The translations under genes were made by a program, and so were the position numbers. The notes beneath the pieces are model-generated. The model had not been told where the DNA came from. It saw only the letters and a program-made list of their open reading frames with translations, and searched no databases. A DNA stretch of 53,268 bases from the NCBI RefSeq assembly GCF_015560805.1, contig NZ_JADMSO010000015.1, positions 1 to 53,268 on the forward strand, written 5' to 3'. Shown piece by piece: positions 8,485 through 16,138 of the stretch (positions within the stretch are counted from its first letter, which is position 1; the number at the start of each line of letters is the position of its first letter). This DNA comes from Mediterraneibacter glycyrrhizinilyticus (GTDB lineage: Bacteria; Bacillota; Clostridia; Lachnospirales; Lachnospiraceae).

Positions 8485-9468
8485 ATGCCAGACCAAAATG
8501 AAAATATGCAGAAATCAAACGAAGAACCGCGGGAAGATCAAAGGAGAAGAGCAGAATTATCTCCGGAAACACCGGAATTTGGTCCGCCGCCGGGAGAAAA
8601 CGAGGGGATGCCGGACGGGGATTTCCCGGAGATGGAATTTCCTGACATGGAGTTTCCGTTTATACCGGGGGAAAATCCGGATTATCCGCTGCCGACCCCG
8701 TCGCTTCCGTCGATGCCGCCGTCCGGCGGTGGAAATGGAGGGCGACCAAACCGCCCGAATCGACCGAACAGACCGGGAGGATTTCCTGGGGGACAGTGGC
8801 CGCCGATCGCGGTGTATCCGATCCCGGTCTTCCCGGGGAATATGCCGGGAGGTTCAAACAACCGTCCCTCTTATTGTACGATCCGTTTTTTGAATGCGGC
8901 GGCGGGATTTGATCCGGTGAACATTTCTATCGGGAATAAGACAGTGGCGCATCAGGTGCCGTACGGCGAAGTCACTTCTTATTATACGGAGACGACCGGA
9001 TTTAAGCAGATCCTTGTGACCGAAGCCGGAAGAAGAGGAGCTGTGCTGGCGCGGGAGCGGTTTTTGTTCAATGACGGAGATGTGTATACCATTGTGCTTG
9101 TAAATGGCATGAATGGGATCGCAATGGTACTTGTTCCTGATTTTCCATGCAGAAACCAGATGCAGAATTTCGCCTGTGTCCGTGCGGCGAATCTTTCTTA
9201 CAATGCGCCTGCGATCGACGTGGTGAACCGCACCGGGCGGATCGTATTTGATGATCTTCGGTTTAAGAGCGTATCCGCGTACCGGCAGTTTATGGAGGGA
9301 CAGCAGATGTTCCTCGTTACGGAGGCGGAGAGCGGAGCGGAAATCTTTGATCTGACTGAGTGGGTGGAACCGGGAAAAATGTATACGCTGTATGTGATCG
9401 GGGATGCGTATGTATTTCCGGGGCTGAACGGCGTGTTCACGGAAGATTATTCGTTGTTGGCAGATTAG
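8485..9468 (+). CDS. DUF4397-domain protein with a proline-rich N-terminus
   Basis: A 327-residue protein. Residues about 1-125 are low-complexity and rich in Pro, Glu, Gly and Asn, with a short RPN repeat (RPNRPNRPNRP). The rest holds two tandem DUF4397-like beta domains: CTIRFLNAAAGFDPVNISIG and FACVRAANLSYNAPAIDVVN start them. No signal peptide, membrane helix or sorting motif is visible, so export would have to be non-classical; DUF4397 proteins are usually surface or coat associated. I use ATG 8485, preceded by AAAGGG; an in-frame GTG at 8464 is possible but lacks a ribosome binding site. Confidence 0.75.
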   Translation: MPDQNENMQKSNEEPREDQRRRAELSPETPEFGPPPGENEGMPDGDFPEMEFPDMEFPFIPGENPDYPLPTPSLPSMPPSGGGNGGRPNRPNRPNRPGGFPGGQWPPIAVYPIPVFPGNMPGGSNNRPSYCTIRFLNAAAGFDPVNISIGNKTVAHQVPYGEVTSYYTETTGFKQILVTEAGRRGAVLARERFLFNDGDVYTIVLVNGMNGIAMVLVPDFPCRNQMQNFACVRAANLSYNAPAIDVVNRTGRIVFDDLRFKSVSAYRQFMEGQQMFLVTEAESGAEIFDLTEWVEPGKMYTLYVIGDAYVFPGLNGVFTEDYSLLAD

Positions 9469-9485
9469 GGAAAATAGTGAGAGAA

Positions 9486-9522
9486 GCCGGGAGCATGATC
9501 GTGAGTTCCCGGCGTCCTTTTT
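9486..9522 (+). terminator. Intrinsic terminator after the DUF4397 gene
   Basis: GCCGGGA (9486-9492) and TCCCGGC (9507-9513) form a 7-base-pair stem with a T-rich tail. The stretch 9469-10016 otherwise holds the small ORF and promoters listed below. Confidence 0.8.
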
Positions 9523-9667
9523 GTTTGTCTTTCGCATAAGAAATGAGATTTCCTATGCAACGTAGATTAATTATAGCGTAGGTAAAAAGTGTGTAAGTGT
9601 GATGTGTAAGTGCGAAAATAAAAAAACAATAAAATATCTTGTTTTTCAAAGTAAATTTTTTTGAAAG

Positions 9668-9704
9668 TGGTACAATATCTTCTAATATGTAATGCGAAAG
9701 CATT
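9668..9704 (+). promoter_or_regulatory. Extended -10 promoter and leader hairpin of the 18-codon ORF
   Basis: TGGTACAAT (9668-9676) is an extended -10 element without a good -35. Downstream, AATGC-GAAA-GCATT (9691-9704) is a perfect hairpin with a GNRA-type tetraloop, ending a few bases before the AAGGAGG of the small ORF. Confidence 0.5.
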
Positions 9705-9722
9705 TTGCAAGGAGGAAGAAAA

Positions 9723-9779
9723 ATGGATAAAAGTATGAAGCATTATTTACTTTATTCCATATGGAACGTGCGAAATTAA
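9723..9779 (+). CDS. Small ORF of 18 codons with strong ribosome binding site
   Basis: MDKSMKHYLLYSIWNVRN. AAGGAGG at 9709-9715 sits 7 bases before ATG 9723, and TAA is at 9777-9779. It has an extended -10 promoter and a small hairpin upstream. The peptide is aromatic and basic with no signal sequence. No family is recognised. It could be a leader peptide, a signalling peptide or a remnant; expression is inferred only from the signals. Confidence 0.45.
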   Translation: MDKSMKHYLLYSIWNVRN

Positions 9780-9830
9780 AAACAGAGTGATCATTCCGGC
9801 TGTGAAATTGCTTATGATCTGGCATTTTCG

Positions 9831-9859
9831 TTGTAAAAGCCGGAGGAAGTTGATATAAT
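9831..9859 (+). promoter_or_regulatory. Promoter of the lipoprotein gene
   Basis: TTGTAA (9831-9836), a 17-base spacer and TATAAT (9854-9859) preceded by TGA, an extended -10 form. A leader of about 150 bases follows and carries a copy of the dispersed TTGTATATCG motif at 9892-9926. Confidence 0.65.
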
Positions 9860-10016
9860 CAAATAAAAGTATCGATACATAAAGGCATAATCCTTTTGTA
9901 TATCGGTGCAGATGTCAGTGTAAGAGAACATACGATCAGAGAGGAAGATTCCCTTTGGTCGTATGTCCTTTGTATATTGCAAAAAGGATCGTGCGGCAGT
10001 AAGAGGAGGAGATGCG

Positions 10017-11129
10017 ATGAAAAAACAGTGGATCATGTTATTGGCGGGGAGTGTATTTGTGTGCAGTATGCTTGCAGGATGCGGTTCCAAACCGCAGGAG
10101 CCGGAAGAGAAAGGGATCGGAAATGCAGAAGGATGTACGGATGAAGCGATTTTATCCCAGTTGAAAAATGACGGAACACCGGAGCTTGTATTGGATGGAA
10201 CTTATTATACTCTTCCGTTGGAGACTGCGAAATTGGTTCAGGCAGGGTGGAGTCTGGAGACGGAAGAGTACGAGGCGGCAGAAGTGCTGCTTCAGCCGGG
10301 GGAACGTATCTACGGTGAGTTTGCGAAAGATGAACACGAACTGGATGCGGCGATCGTTAATGATGGAACGGAACCGTGCAGCCCGGCTGATGGCGGAACC
10401 GTGATCGAACTGGAATATTCGGCAAAAAAAGATATGCCGGATCCGGATTTTTTTGTCACGCTGAACGGGATCAATTGTGCAATGGCAGATGATGCTCTGC
10501 AGAAAGCTCTGGAAGATGTGGATGGATACAAATTCAGTACTGCCGGGAACATTGCAATCACCCGTACCGTAGGGGATGATGAACTTGCCGTCTATAAAGT
10601 GATGCTGATGGAGGATAGTACAACGATCACGCTGGCTTCTGACAATGTGTTTGAATATCGGGATTATCAGCCGCAGGAAGTAAAGCAGCAGGAAGCCAGT
10701 GAGAAAACTGCGGCTTATCAGCAGAAAGTGCAGTCGGAGATGGAACCGTACGCAGAGAATTTCGATGCGATCATTGAGGGATATGAAGAGAATCTCAGCG
10801 TCGGCTTTTATAGTGAGGGTACTGTTTGGAGCAAAGAAGTCGGAGAATATGAAAAATTATCCGGTACACCTCTCTCTTCGGAAATTTCGCTTTATATCGC
10901 AGAGGATAAAACAGGGCAGCTGTATTGTGTTGCCAATCAGCATTTGAATGAGGATGGCACAGTCGGCGAGGCTGTCGAGCTGGAAGAGGGCGATCAGATC
11001 AGAGTCTGGGGATATGCTTCTCAGTATCTGGAATTACAGGAGGGCATGAAGATCGTTGTCGTTCAGCCGGGGATTATAGAACGCAACGGTGAACTTTTGA
11101 TCCTGGACGAGAGTCTGAAAGTAGAGTGA
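10017..11129 (+). CDS. Putative lipoprotein of unknown function
   Basis: A 370-residue exported protein. MKKQW, a hydrophobic stretch and the lipobox MLAGC (Cys at about 22) form a type II signal peptide; the mature chain begins CGSKPQEPEEKG. No known domain is recognised. It is acidic, with a Lys/Gln/Glu-rich probable helix near the middle (VKQQEASEKTAAYQQKVQSE) and a C-terminal segment likely rich in beta strands. AGAGGAGGA before ATG 10017 fixes the start; a frame beginning at 9963 has no such site. It is transcribed alone from the promoter at 9831-9859. Confidence 0.75.
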   Translation: MKKQWIMLLAGSVFVCSMLAGCGSKPQEPEEKGIGNAEGCTDEAILSQLKNDGTPELVLDGTYYTLPLETAKLVQAGWSLETEEYEAAEVLLQPGERIYGEFAKDEHELDAAIVNDGTEPCSPADGGTVIELEYSAKKDMPDPDFFVTLNGINCAMADDALQKALEDVDGYKFSTAGNIAITRTVGDDELAVYKVMLMEDSTTITLASDNVFEYRDYQPQEVKQQEASEKTAAYQQKVQSEMEPYAENFDAIIEGYEENLSVGFYSEGTVWSKEVGEYEKLSGTPLSSEISLYIAEDKTGQLYCVANQHLNEDGTVGEAVELEEGDQIRVWGYASQYLELQEGMKIVVVQPGIIERNGELLILDESLKVE

Positions 11130-11193
11130 CAAATATTATCCATCCCGGAAAGAAACTCGTACCGGATCGTGGAAAGATTATGCGGAGGTAATT

Positions 11194-11778
11194 ATGACAG
11201 AACGAGAAAAAATGTTAGCAGGTGAGCTTTATGATTGCGGAGACGAGGAATTATTAACTCAATGGCATAGGGCGAAAGATTTGGTCAGGGAATATAACCA
11301 GACAAAATCGTCGGATCTTGAAGAAAAAGAAAGGATATTATGTGAATTACTCGGCGGAAAAGGCAAAAATCTGTGGATAACGGCTCCTTTTTATGTGGAT
11401 TACGGCAATAATATTTATTTCGGAAACAACTGTGAAGTAAATATGAACTGTACTTTTTTAGATGACAATGAGATCCGCATCGGAGATAACGCATTGATTG
11501 CACCGAATGTTCAGATATATACGGCGTTTCACCCGACAAATGCATTCGATCGTTTCGGAGAACCGAAAGAAGACGGCTCGTTTGAGTTTTGCAAAACGCA
11601 GACGGCGCCGGTTATCATAGGCGATAACGTTTGGATTGGCGGCGGGGTTATTATAATGCCGGGGGTCACGATCGGAAATAATGTGGTGATCGGAGCCGGA
11701 AGCGTTGTCACAAAAGATGTTCCGGATGATGTTATCGCATATGGGAATCCGTGTCGGGTTGTACGGGAAAACAAGTAA
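11194..11778 (+). CDS. Maltose/galactoside-type sugar O-acetyltransferase
   Basis: A 194-residue hexapeptide-repeat acetyltransferase of the LacA/Maa/NodL type. The N-terminal mac domain begins MTEREKMLAGELYD; the left-handed beta helix shows repeats such as IRIGDNALIAPNVQIY and VIIGDNVWIGGGVIIMPGVT; the catalytic His is in TAFHPT. It should transfer acetyl from acetyl-CoA to a sugar. GCGGAGG precedes the ATG. It may be cotranscribed with the lipoprotein gene 64 bases upstream. Confidence 0.9.
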   Translation: MTEREKMLAGELYDCGDEELLTQWHRAKDLVREYNQTKSSDLEEKERILCELLGGKGKNLWITAPFYVDYGNNIYFGNNCEVNMNCTFLDDNEIRIGDNALIAPNVQIYTAFHPTNAFDRFGEPKEDGSFEFCKTQTAPVIIGDNVWIGGGVIIMPGVTIGNNVVIGAGSVVTKDVPDDVIAYGNPCRVVRENK

Positions 11779-11826
11779 GTACACAAAGGACGAAGACTTA
11801 TGAAAAAATATAAGACGGTCATTATG

Positions 11827-11864
11827 AAAAGCCCCGGAAATTTTGCGATTTCCGGGGCTTTTTA
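11827..11864. terminator. Bidirectional intrinsic terminator
   Basis: AAAAGCCCCGGAAA and TTTCCGGGGCTTTTT form a 14-base-pair stem with a short loop. It can end both the acetyltransferase transcript (plus) and the tRNA-Cys transcript (minus), which starts 3 bases away. Confidence 0.9.
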
Positions 11865-11866
11865 AG

Positions 11867-11938
11867 AGGCGCAGACCGGATTTGAACCGGTGAATCAGGG
11901 TGTTGCAGACCCACGCCTTACCACTTGGCTACTGCGCC
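11867..11938 (-). tRNA. tRNA-Cys (GCA)
   Basis: The minus strand folds as a 72-base tRNA: acceptor GGCGCAG/CTGCGCC, D arm GCCAAGTGGTAAGGC, anticodon loop CTGCAAC with anticodon GCA, T arm ACCGG-TTCAAAT-CCGGT, discriminator T. The outermost anticodon-stem pair is a T-T mismatch. CCA is not encoded. Acceptor, D-arm and T-arm features match bacterial tRNA-Cys. Confidence 0.96.
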
Positions 11939-11969
11939 TTACCGTGAGTAAGTCACTCACAACAATATT

Positions 11970-11998
11970 ATTATATCAAATCTGTTTTTGCACGTCAA
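11970..11998 (-). promoter_or_regulatory. Promoter of tRNA-Cys
   Basis: On the minus strand TTGACG (11998-11993), 17 bases and TATAAT (11975-11970), preceded by TGA. A small dyad GTGAGT/ACTCAC lies between promoter and tRNA. Between here and 12333 there is no gene; 12103-12111 has an extended -10 (TGGTATACT) on the plus strand for the next gene. Confidence 0.75.
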
Positions 11999-12277
11999 CG
12001 CTGCTGTCTTAATTTTTTATATTTTCATTTTTTTTACTGTTCGCCTTATAAAAATATTTGATGATGAAATCAGAGCGCTATCTTTTATTTGGAAAAAGAA
12101 GATGGTATACTGATACAAAAGCATTATTTTCTTGACGATATGACGAAATATTTTAAATGTGTAAAGATTTGAAATACGAAAGTCATAGTTTCTATATGCA
12201 GTTTCGATTCTGGTAACTGTGCATCTAAACCCACTTCTGGTTTTTCGGAAAATTCATGCTTTTATTCACTTATTAAG

Positions 12278-12307
12278 CAGGAGTTTCCGAAAAAAGGGAA
12301 TCTCCTG
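12278..12307 (+). promoter_or_regulatory. Leader hairpin upstream of the Rpn-like gene
   Basis: CAGGAGTTTCC (12278-12288) pairs with GGGAATCTCCTG (12296-12307) with one mismatch and a 7-base A-rich loop. There is no T run, so it is not a standard terminator; it ends about 15 bases before the AAGGAGG of the next gene. A regulatory role is only inferred. Confidence 0.4.
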
Positions 12308-12333
12308 ATACAACAGAAAAAAGGAGGTTCTAA

Positions 12334-13245
12334 ATGGAGCAAAAGGAGCAGACGATTCAATGGCATCCGGCATTCTTTGCAGGAATACAGATTGAATTGG
12401 GAGATGAGGCGAAGTATTTTTCGTTTGAAGCGGAACATCAACTGGGAACCAAACCGATGGCGATCGATGTTTTGGTCAAAAAGGAAAAAGAAAGACGGAT
12501 ACGTAAAAATATCGGGCGTATTTTTCGAACGCATAACGTGATCGAGTATAAAAGTCCGACGGATTACCTGAGTGTGGATGATTTTTATAAAGTGTACGGG
12601 TATGCGTGTTTTTACAAATCGGATGTAGCAAATGTGGATTCGATTTCAATTGAAGATCTGACGATTACTTTTGTGAGTACGAATTATCCGAGAAAACTGA
12701 TCCGGCACTTAAGAGAAGTGAAAAAATATCAAATCCACAAATCAGAAAAAGGTATTTACTATGTGTATGGTGATCAGATCCCGATCCAGATTTTGGTGGC
12801 AAGTCAACTAGATCCGTCAGAAAATCTGTGGCTGCGTAGTCTGACCAATAATCTGCATGAGCGCCAGATGGCGAGAAAACTGATCGATGAATATCAAAAA
12901 CATGGAAAGAATGTACTGTATCAATCGATGATGGATGTGATTGTGCGGGCAAATACACAACAATTTAACAGGGAGGATAAAAAGATGTGCGAGGCATTGC
13001 GCGAATTAATGGAAGAAGAGTTTGAAGCTGAGAGAGGAAAGGCAAGAAGAGAGGGGCGAACCGAAGGCTTAAAAGAGGGGAGAGCCGAGGGATTAAAAGC
13101 GGGAATGAAAGAAGGGCGAATGGAAGCAGTCAAAACAGTGGTTTCCAATCTTTTGGAGATGAATATGCCGATTGAGGAGATCGTAAAGGTGACCGGGGAG
13201 TCGGAAGAAATTGTGGAAAAAATGATAGAAGAATTGAGAGGCTGA
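12334..13245 (+). CDS. Rpn-family recombination-promoting nuclease-like protein (PD-(D/E)XK)
   Basis: A 303-residue protein. The N-terminal PD-(D/E)XK-type core has TKPMAIDVLV and NVIEYKSPTDYLS, giving the acidic-x-Lys pair EYK; Rpn/transposase-31-like proteins share this arrangement. Residues about 225-270 form a charged helical linker with a repeated EGR.EGLK.G unit, followed by a short helical tail ending MIEELRG. AAAAGGAGG precedes ATG. Members are very common in Lachnospiraceae, often in many copies. It stands alone between tRNA-Cys and a terminator. Biological role unproven. Confidence 0.8.
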   Translation: MEQKEQTIQWHPAFFAGIQIELGDEAKYFSFEAEHQLGTKPMAIDVLVKKEKERRIRKNIGRIFRTHNVIEYKSPTDYLSVDDFYKVYGYACFYKSDVANVDSISIEDLTITFVSTNYPRKLIRHLREVKKYQIHKSEKGIYYVYGDQIPIQILVASQLDPSENLWLRSLTNNLHERQMARKLIDEYQKHGKNVLYQSMMDVIVRANTQQFNREDKKMCEALRELMEEEFEAERGKARREGRTEGLKEGRAEGLKAGMKEGRMEAVKTVVSNLLEMNMPIEEIVKVTGESEEIVEKMIEELRG

Positions 13246-13262
13246 TCGAGGGATAAGACAAA

Positions 13263-13305
13263 CTTCCACCTTGTAGGAGTAAATCCTACCTGGTGGAAGC
13301 TTTTT
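13263..13305. terminator. Bidirectional terminator between Rpn-like and SGNH genes
   Basis: CTTCCACC (13263-13270) pairs with GGTGGAAG (13292-13299) and an inner GTAGGA/TCCTAC stem continues the helix; TTTTT follows on the plus strand. Confidence 0.88.
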
Positions 13306-13374
13306 ATGAAAATGATGGATTTCACATGGCGGTCATGCTGATATATGATGTACGTATCCGGAAGAATATGTGTT

Positions 13375-14046
13375 TTACAGGTATGGTTTCATATTTTTCA
13401 AGATGATCTGATAAGCATTGGCATACATATGAACACCCTCTACGGTATATTCTTTTTTCAGCATATCTCGTTCGTCCGTTAAGCCGGCATTGACGTTGAT
13501 GTAATGGAAGCCGAAAGTTTTTGCAAGTTTTTGGATCTCGGTGTTGGCAATCGGAATATTATGGTTGTTTCTGTTGACGAAAAGCGTTTTTCCCCATTCG
13601 CCGTCCGGAACTTTATCCGTTTCATTGACCGGATAGTATGCCATTAGATAAACATCGGTTTTCGGCAGTCTCGTCTGGATCTGGGTTAAGATTTCCGTGT
13701 AATTACAAAGCATGTGCGTCAGGGCAGTTTCAAAAGAAACGCTAGGGTTGCTGATGTCATTTGTTCCGATATTGATGAAAATCTTAGATGGTTCAACATC
13801 GAAAATCTGAGTGTCCATGTATTTCAGCATATCATCAGTTGTAAATCCACCGACACCACGGTTATAAACGATCTGTTTCATACCCGCAGTCATGAGCAGT
13901 TCGTTGATCGGAAATTGTTCCATTAGGGAAGAACCGGTGAACAGAATCTTTCCTTTTTGTGCAAATGTGTTCAGTACATTGTACTTGGCGATTTTTTCTG
14001 ATTGCTCCCGTTTCATGTTGGCTTTGAAGATTTTTTCGATGTCCAT
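13375..14046 (-). CDS. SGNH/GDSL-family hydrolase
   Basis: A 223-residue esterase/lipase-type protein. Block I is ILFTGSSLME with the nucleophile Ser, block II NRGVGG with the Gly, block III GTNDIS with the Asn, and block V EGVHMYANAY with the catalytic His. No signal peptide, so a cytoplasmic enzyme, probably acting on acylated small molecules. AAAAGGAGA precedes ATG. It is divergent from a LysR regulator 79 bases away, the usual arrangement for a LysR target. Confidence 0.9.
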   Translation of the reverse strand: MDIEKIFKANMKREQSEKIAKYNVLNTFAQKGKILFTGSSLMEQFPINELLMTAGMKQIVYNRGVGGFTTDDMLKYMDTQIFDVEPSKIFINIGTNDISNPSVSFETALTHMLCNYTEILTQIQTRLPKTDVYLMAYYPVNETDKVPDGEWGKTLFVNRNNHNIPIANTEIQKLAKTFGFHYINVNAGLTDERDMLKKEYTVEGVHMYANAYQIILKNMKPYL

Positions 14047-14088
14047 TGCGTAAGTCTCCTTTTCATTGTTTTATAAATTGATTTTTTA

Positions 14089-14114
14089 ACATACAGAATT
14101 TACATTCAGAATGT
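14089..14114. promoter_or_regulatory. Candidate LysR operator
   Basis: ACATACAGAAT (14089-14099) and ACATTCAGAAT (14102-14112) are near-perfect direct repeats, and the second extends to the palindrome ACATTC-A-GAATGT (14102-14114). It lies 12 bases before the LysR start in the divergent spacer, a place suited to autoregulation. Confidence 0.5.
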
Positions 14115-14125
14115 GAGGTTTTTAT

Positions 14126-15043
14126 ATGGAATTGTTACAATTATGGTATTTCCGGGAAATTGCACACAGTGGTCATTTATCCCGGACAGCAGAAAAACTG
14201 CATATTGCACAGCCGTCGTTGAGTCAGATGTTGAAACGTCTGGAAAATGAACTTGGGATTTCCTTATTTGACCGCATCGGAAAAAGGCTTGTGCTGAATG
14301 AAAACGGCGTCATTTTCTTAAAATATACAGACCAGATTTTTTCAGCTTTGAACAATGCGAAACTGGAACTTGCAGAGCACACGGAGAAAAAAGAAAAACA
14401 AGTGATATTGTGCGTATCCTCAGCTTCGCTTTTGCTTCCGGAAATCGTAAAACAAATTCAGAAAGCAGATCCTCATATCCATCTGCGTATCGTGAAAGAT
14501 CCGAAGGATGCAGAGGAGGGGCTCCCGATGCTGCGGTTGTATTCGACAGCAAAATTTTCGCAAAAGATCAAAGCGAAAAGAGGAGACGAAACAAAGCAGA
14601 TTCTGATGAAAGAACCGATCCGTCTATTGCTTCCAAAGTCCCATCCACTTACGGAGAAAGAAACGCTTCTTGCGGAGGACTTAAAGGGGGAGCCGTTCAT
14701 TAGTCTGGGTGTTCAAAGTGATCTTGCGCAGATCATACGGATATTTACCGGCGAAATTGTCTGGGAGCCGGAAATTACGACTTATGTAGATTCGCCGGCG
14801 ATGATGCGTCAGTTTTTAAAATTAAATCTGGGCTGTGCATTTGTTCCGGAATATACCTGGTATCGGTTTGCGGAAGATACTGCGGTATTGAAAGCAGTTC
14901 ATGATCTTCCGATGGAGCGTTACCTGATCATGGAATGGGATCCGGATTTATATCAAACCGAAGCGTTTATTCTTTGTAAAAATATTATCACAGACTATTT
15001 TATAAAATACAATCGGCGATTCCGATCAATAGAGGAAGTGTGA
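14126..15043 (+). CDS. LysR-family transcriptional regulator
   Basis: A 305-residue LysR protein. The N-terminal winged helix is clear (MELLQLWYFREIAHSGHLSR, TAEKLHIAQPSLSQMLKRLE, LFDRIGKRLVLNENG) and the C-terminal periplasmic-binding-like effector domain follows from about 90. It is divergent to the SGNH hydrolase and its last 44 bases overlap the 3' end of the AEC transporter gene on the other strand, so both neighbours are candidate targets. Confidence 0.93.
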   Translation: MELLQLWYFREIAHSGHLSRTAEKLHIAQPSLSQMLKRLENELGISLFDRIGKRLVLNENGVIFLKYTDQIFSALNNAKLELAEHTEKKEKQVILCVSSASLLLPEIVKQIQKADPHIHLRIVKDPKDAEEGLPMLRLYSTAKFSQKIKAKRGDETKQILMKEPIRLLLPKSHPLTEKETLLAEDLKGEPFISLGVQSDLAQIIRIFTGEIVWEPEITTYVDSPAMMRQFLKLNLGCAFVPEYTWYRFAEDTAVLKAVHDLPMERYLIMEWDPDLYQTEAFILCKNIITDYFIKYNRRFRSIEEV

Positions 15044-15914
15044 CAATGCAGAGCAGAGTGCTCAGACAAACTTCACGGACGGCACCTACATAATCTTGGT
15101 CATAGAGCTGTGCGAAAATAGCGACGTTGGATCCGACCGGAGCGGAGGCGGCGATCAGAATCGTCAGTTTTAATGTATGCAAATCTGCAGGAAGCAGCAG
15201 GAAAAGCAGCATGGTGAACAGTGGGATCACAATCAGTCTTACAAAAGTACATTTATATGCGGTGCGGTCTCTCCAGAGTGATCTCAATGGAATCTGCGCA
15301 AGGTAAGTCCCGAGGACGATCATTGCCAACGGTCCGTTCATGGAAGCAAGCGTACGGATTGGACCGCTGATGATTTCCGGGAGGGAGAACGGCAGGATAA
15401 AAAGGAGCAGTCCACCGAGGAAACTCAGAACGATCGGGTTTGTACGGATCTTTTGGAAAGAGAGATATTTTCGGTCGCCTGTCAGAAGCATTACTCCGTA
15501 TGTCCACTGCAAAATATTGAGCAGAGCAACAAAAGAAGAAACATAAAAGACGGCTTCATTTCCAAAAGTCATCTGCACAAGCGGGATCCCGATAAATCCG
15601 GCATTGGAAAAGGCAGCGCCGAACCGTTCTGTTGCCTGATCGGCTGAAAAAAACAAACGGCTTAAAAGGATAGAAAGGAAAAGCGCCAGTGCGGCAGCAG
15701 AAAAAGAGATTCCGAGCGCTTTTAATTTCTCCATAGTAAAAGTAGTCTGATAGGAATTGAGAATTGCCGTCGGCATGACGATATAAAGCAAAAGCCGGGC
15801 AATGTCTGAACTTCCTTGCAAACCAACCAGTTTTCTTCGCATGAGAAAATATCCGATTAGGAGATAAAATAACATAATAAGATTTTGATTAAACAGCAGG
15901 ATTGCAAATTTCAT
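15000..15914 (-). CDS. AEC-family (auxin efflux carrier-like) transporter
   Basis: A 304-residue membrane protein with about ten hydrophobic segments. MPTAILNSY and FSNAGFIGIPL in the N-terminal half and ILIAASAPVGSNVAIFAQ in the C-terminal half match the AEC/MDR-type organic-acid transporter fold. CGGAGG precedes the ATG. It converges on and overlaps the LysR gene by 44 bases. Export of an organic acid or related anion is the family expectation; substrate unknown. Confidence 0.9.
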   Translation of the reverse strand: MKFAILLFNQNLIMLFYLLIGYFLMRRKLVGLQGSSDIARLLLYIVMPTAILNSYQTTFTMEKLKALGISFSAAALALFLSILLSRLFFSADQATERFGAAFSNAGFIGIPLVQMTFGNEAVFYVSSFVALLNILQWTYGVMLLTGDRKYLSFQKIRTNPIVLSFLGGLLLFILPFSLPEIISGPIRTLASMNGPLAMIVLGTYLAQIPLRSLWRDRTAYKCTFVRLIVIPLFTMLLFLLLPADLHTLKLTILIAASAPVGSNVAIFAQLYDQDYVGAVREVCLSTLLCIVTLPLLIGIADCIL

Positions 15915-16047
15915 GGAAACCTCCGTAAAATATCATATTTATGATCTTATATTTAGGATAACCGGAAAAATATATAGTGTAAAATACATGAAAACATATA
16001 TCTTTATAGAAAATAAACTATGAATAAAATCACAAAAAATAAAATTG

Positions 16048-16072
16048 TTGTAAGTTGTAAGAGGATTGTAAG
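16048..16072 (+). repeat. Three TTGTAAG repeats upstream of the ABC gene
   Basis: Perfect TTGTAAG copies start at 16048, 16055 and 16066. They lie just upstream of a TATACT -10 (16083-16088) that lacks a good -35, as expected for an activator-dependent promoter. The likely binder, a response regulator, is missing from the locus. Confidence 0.5.
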
Positions 16073-16138
16073 AACTTCCTTGTATACTGACATCAGACAG
16101 AACAGATCAGGTAAGACAGCGAACAAGGAGGAACGATC

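Noticed and set aside
8357-8893. 178-codon plus-strand frame overlapping the DUF4397 gene
   Set aside because: Arg-rich shadow frame of a proline-rich gene with no domain or ribosome binding site.
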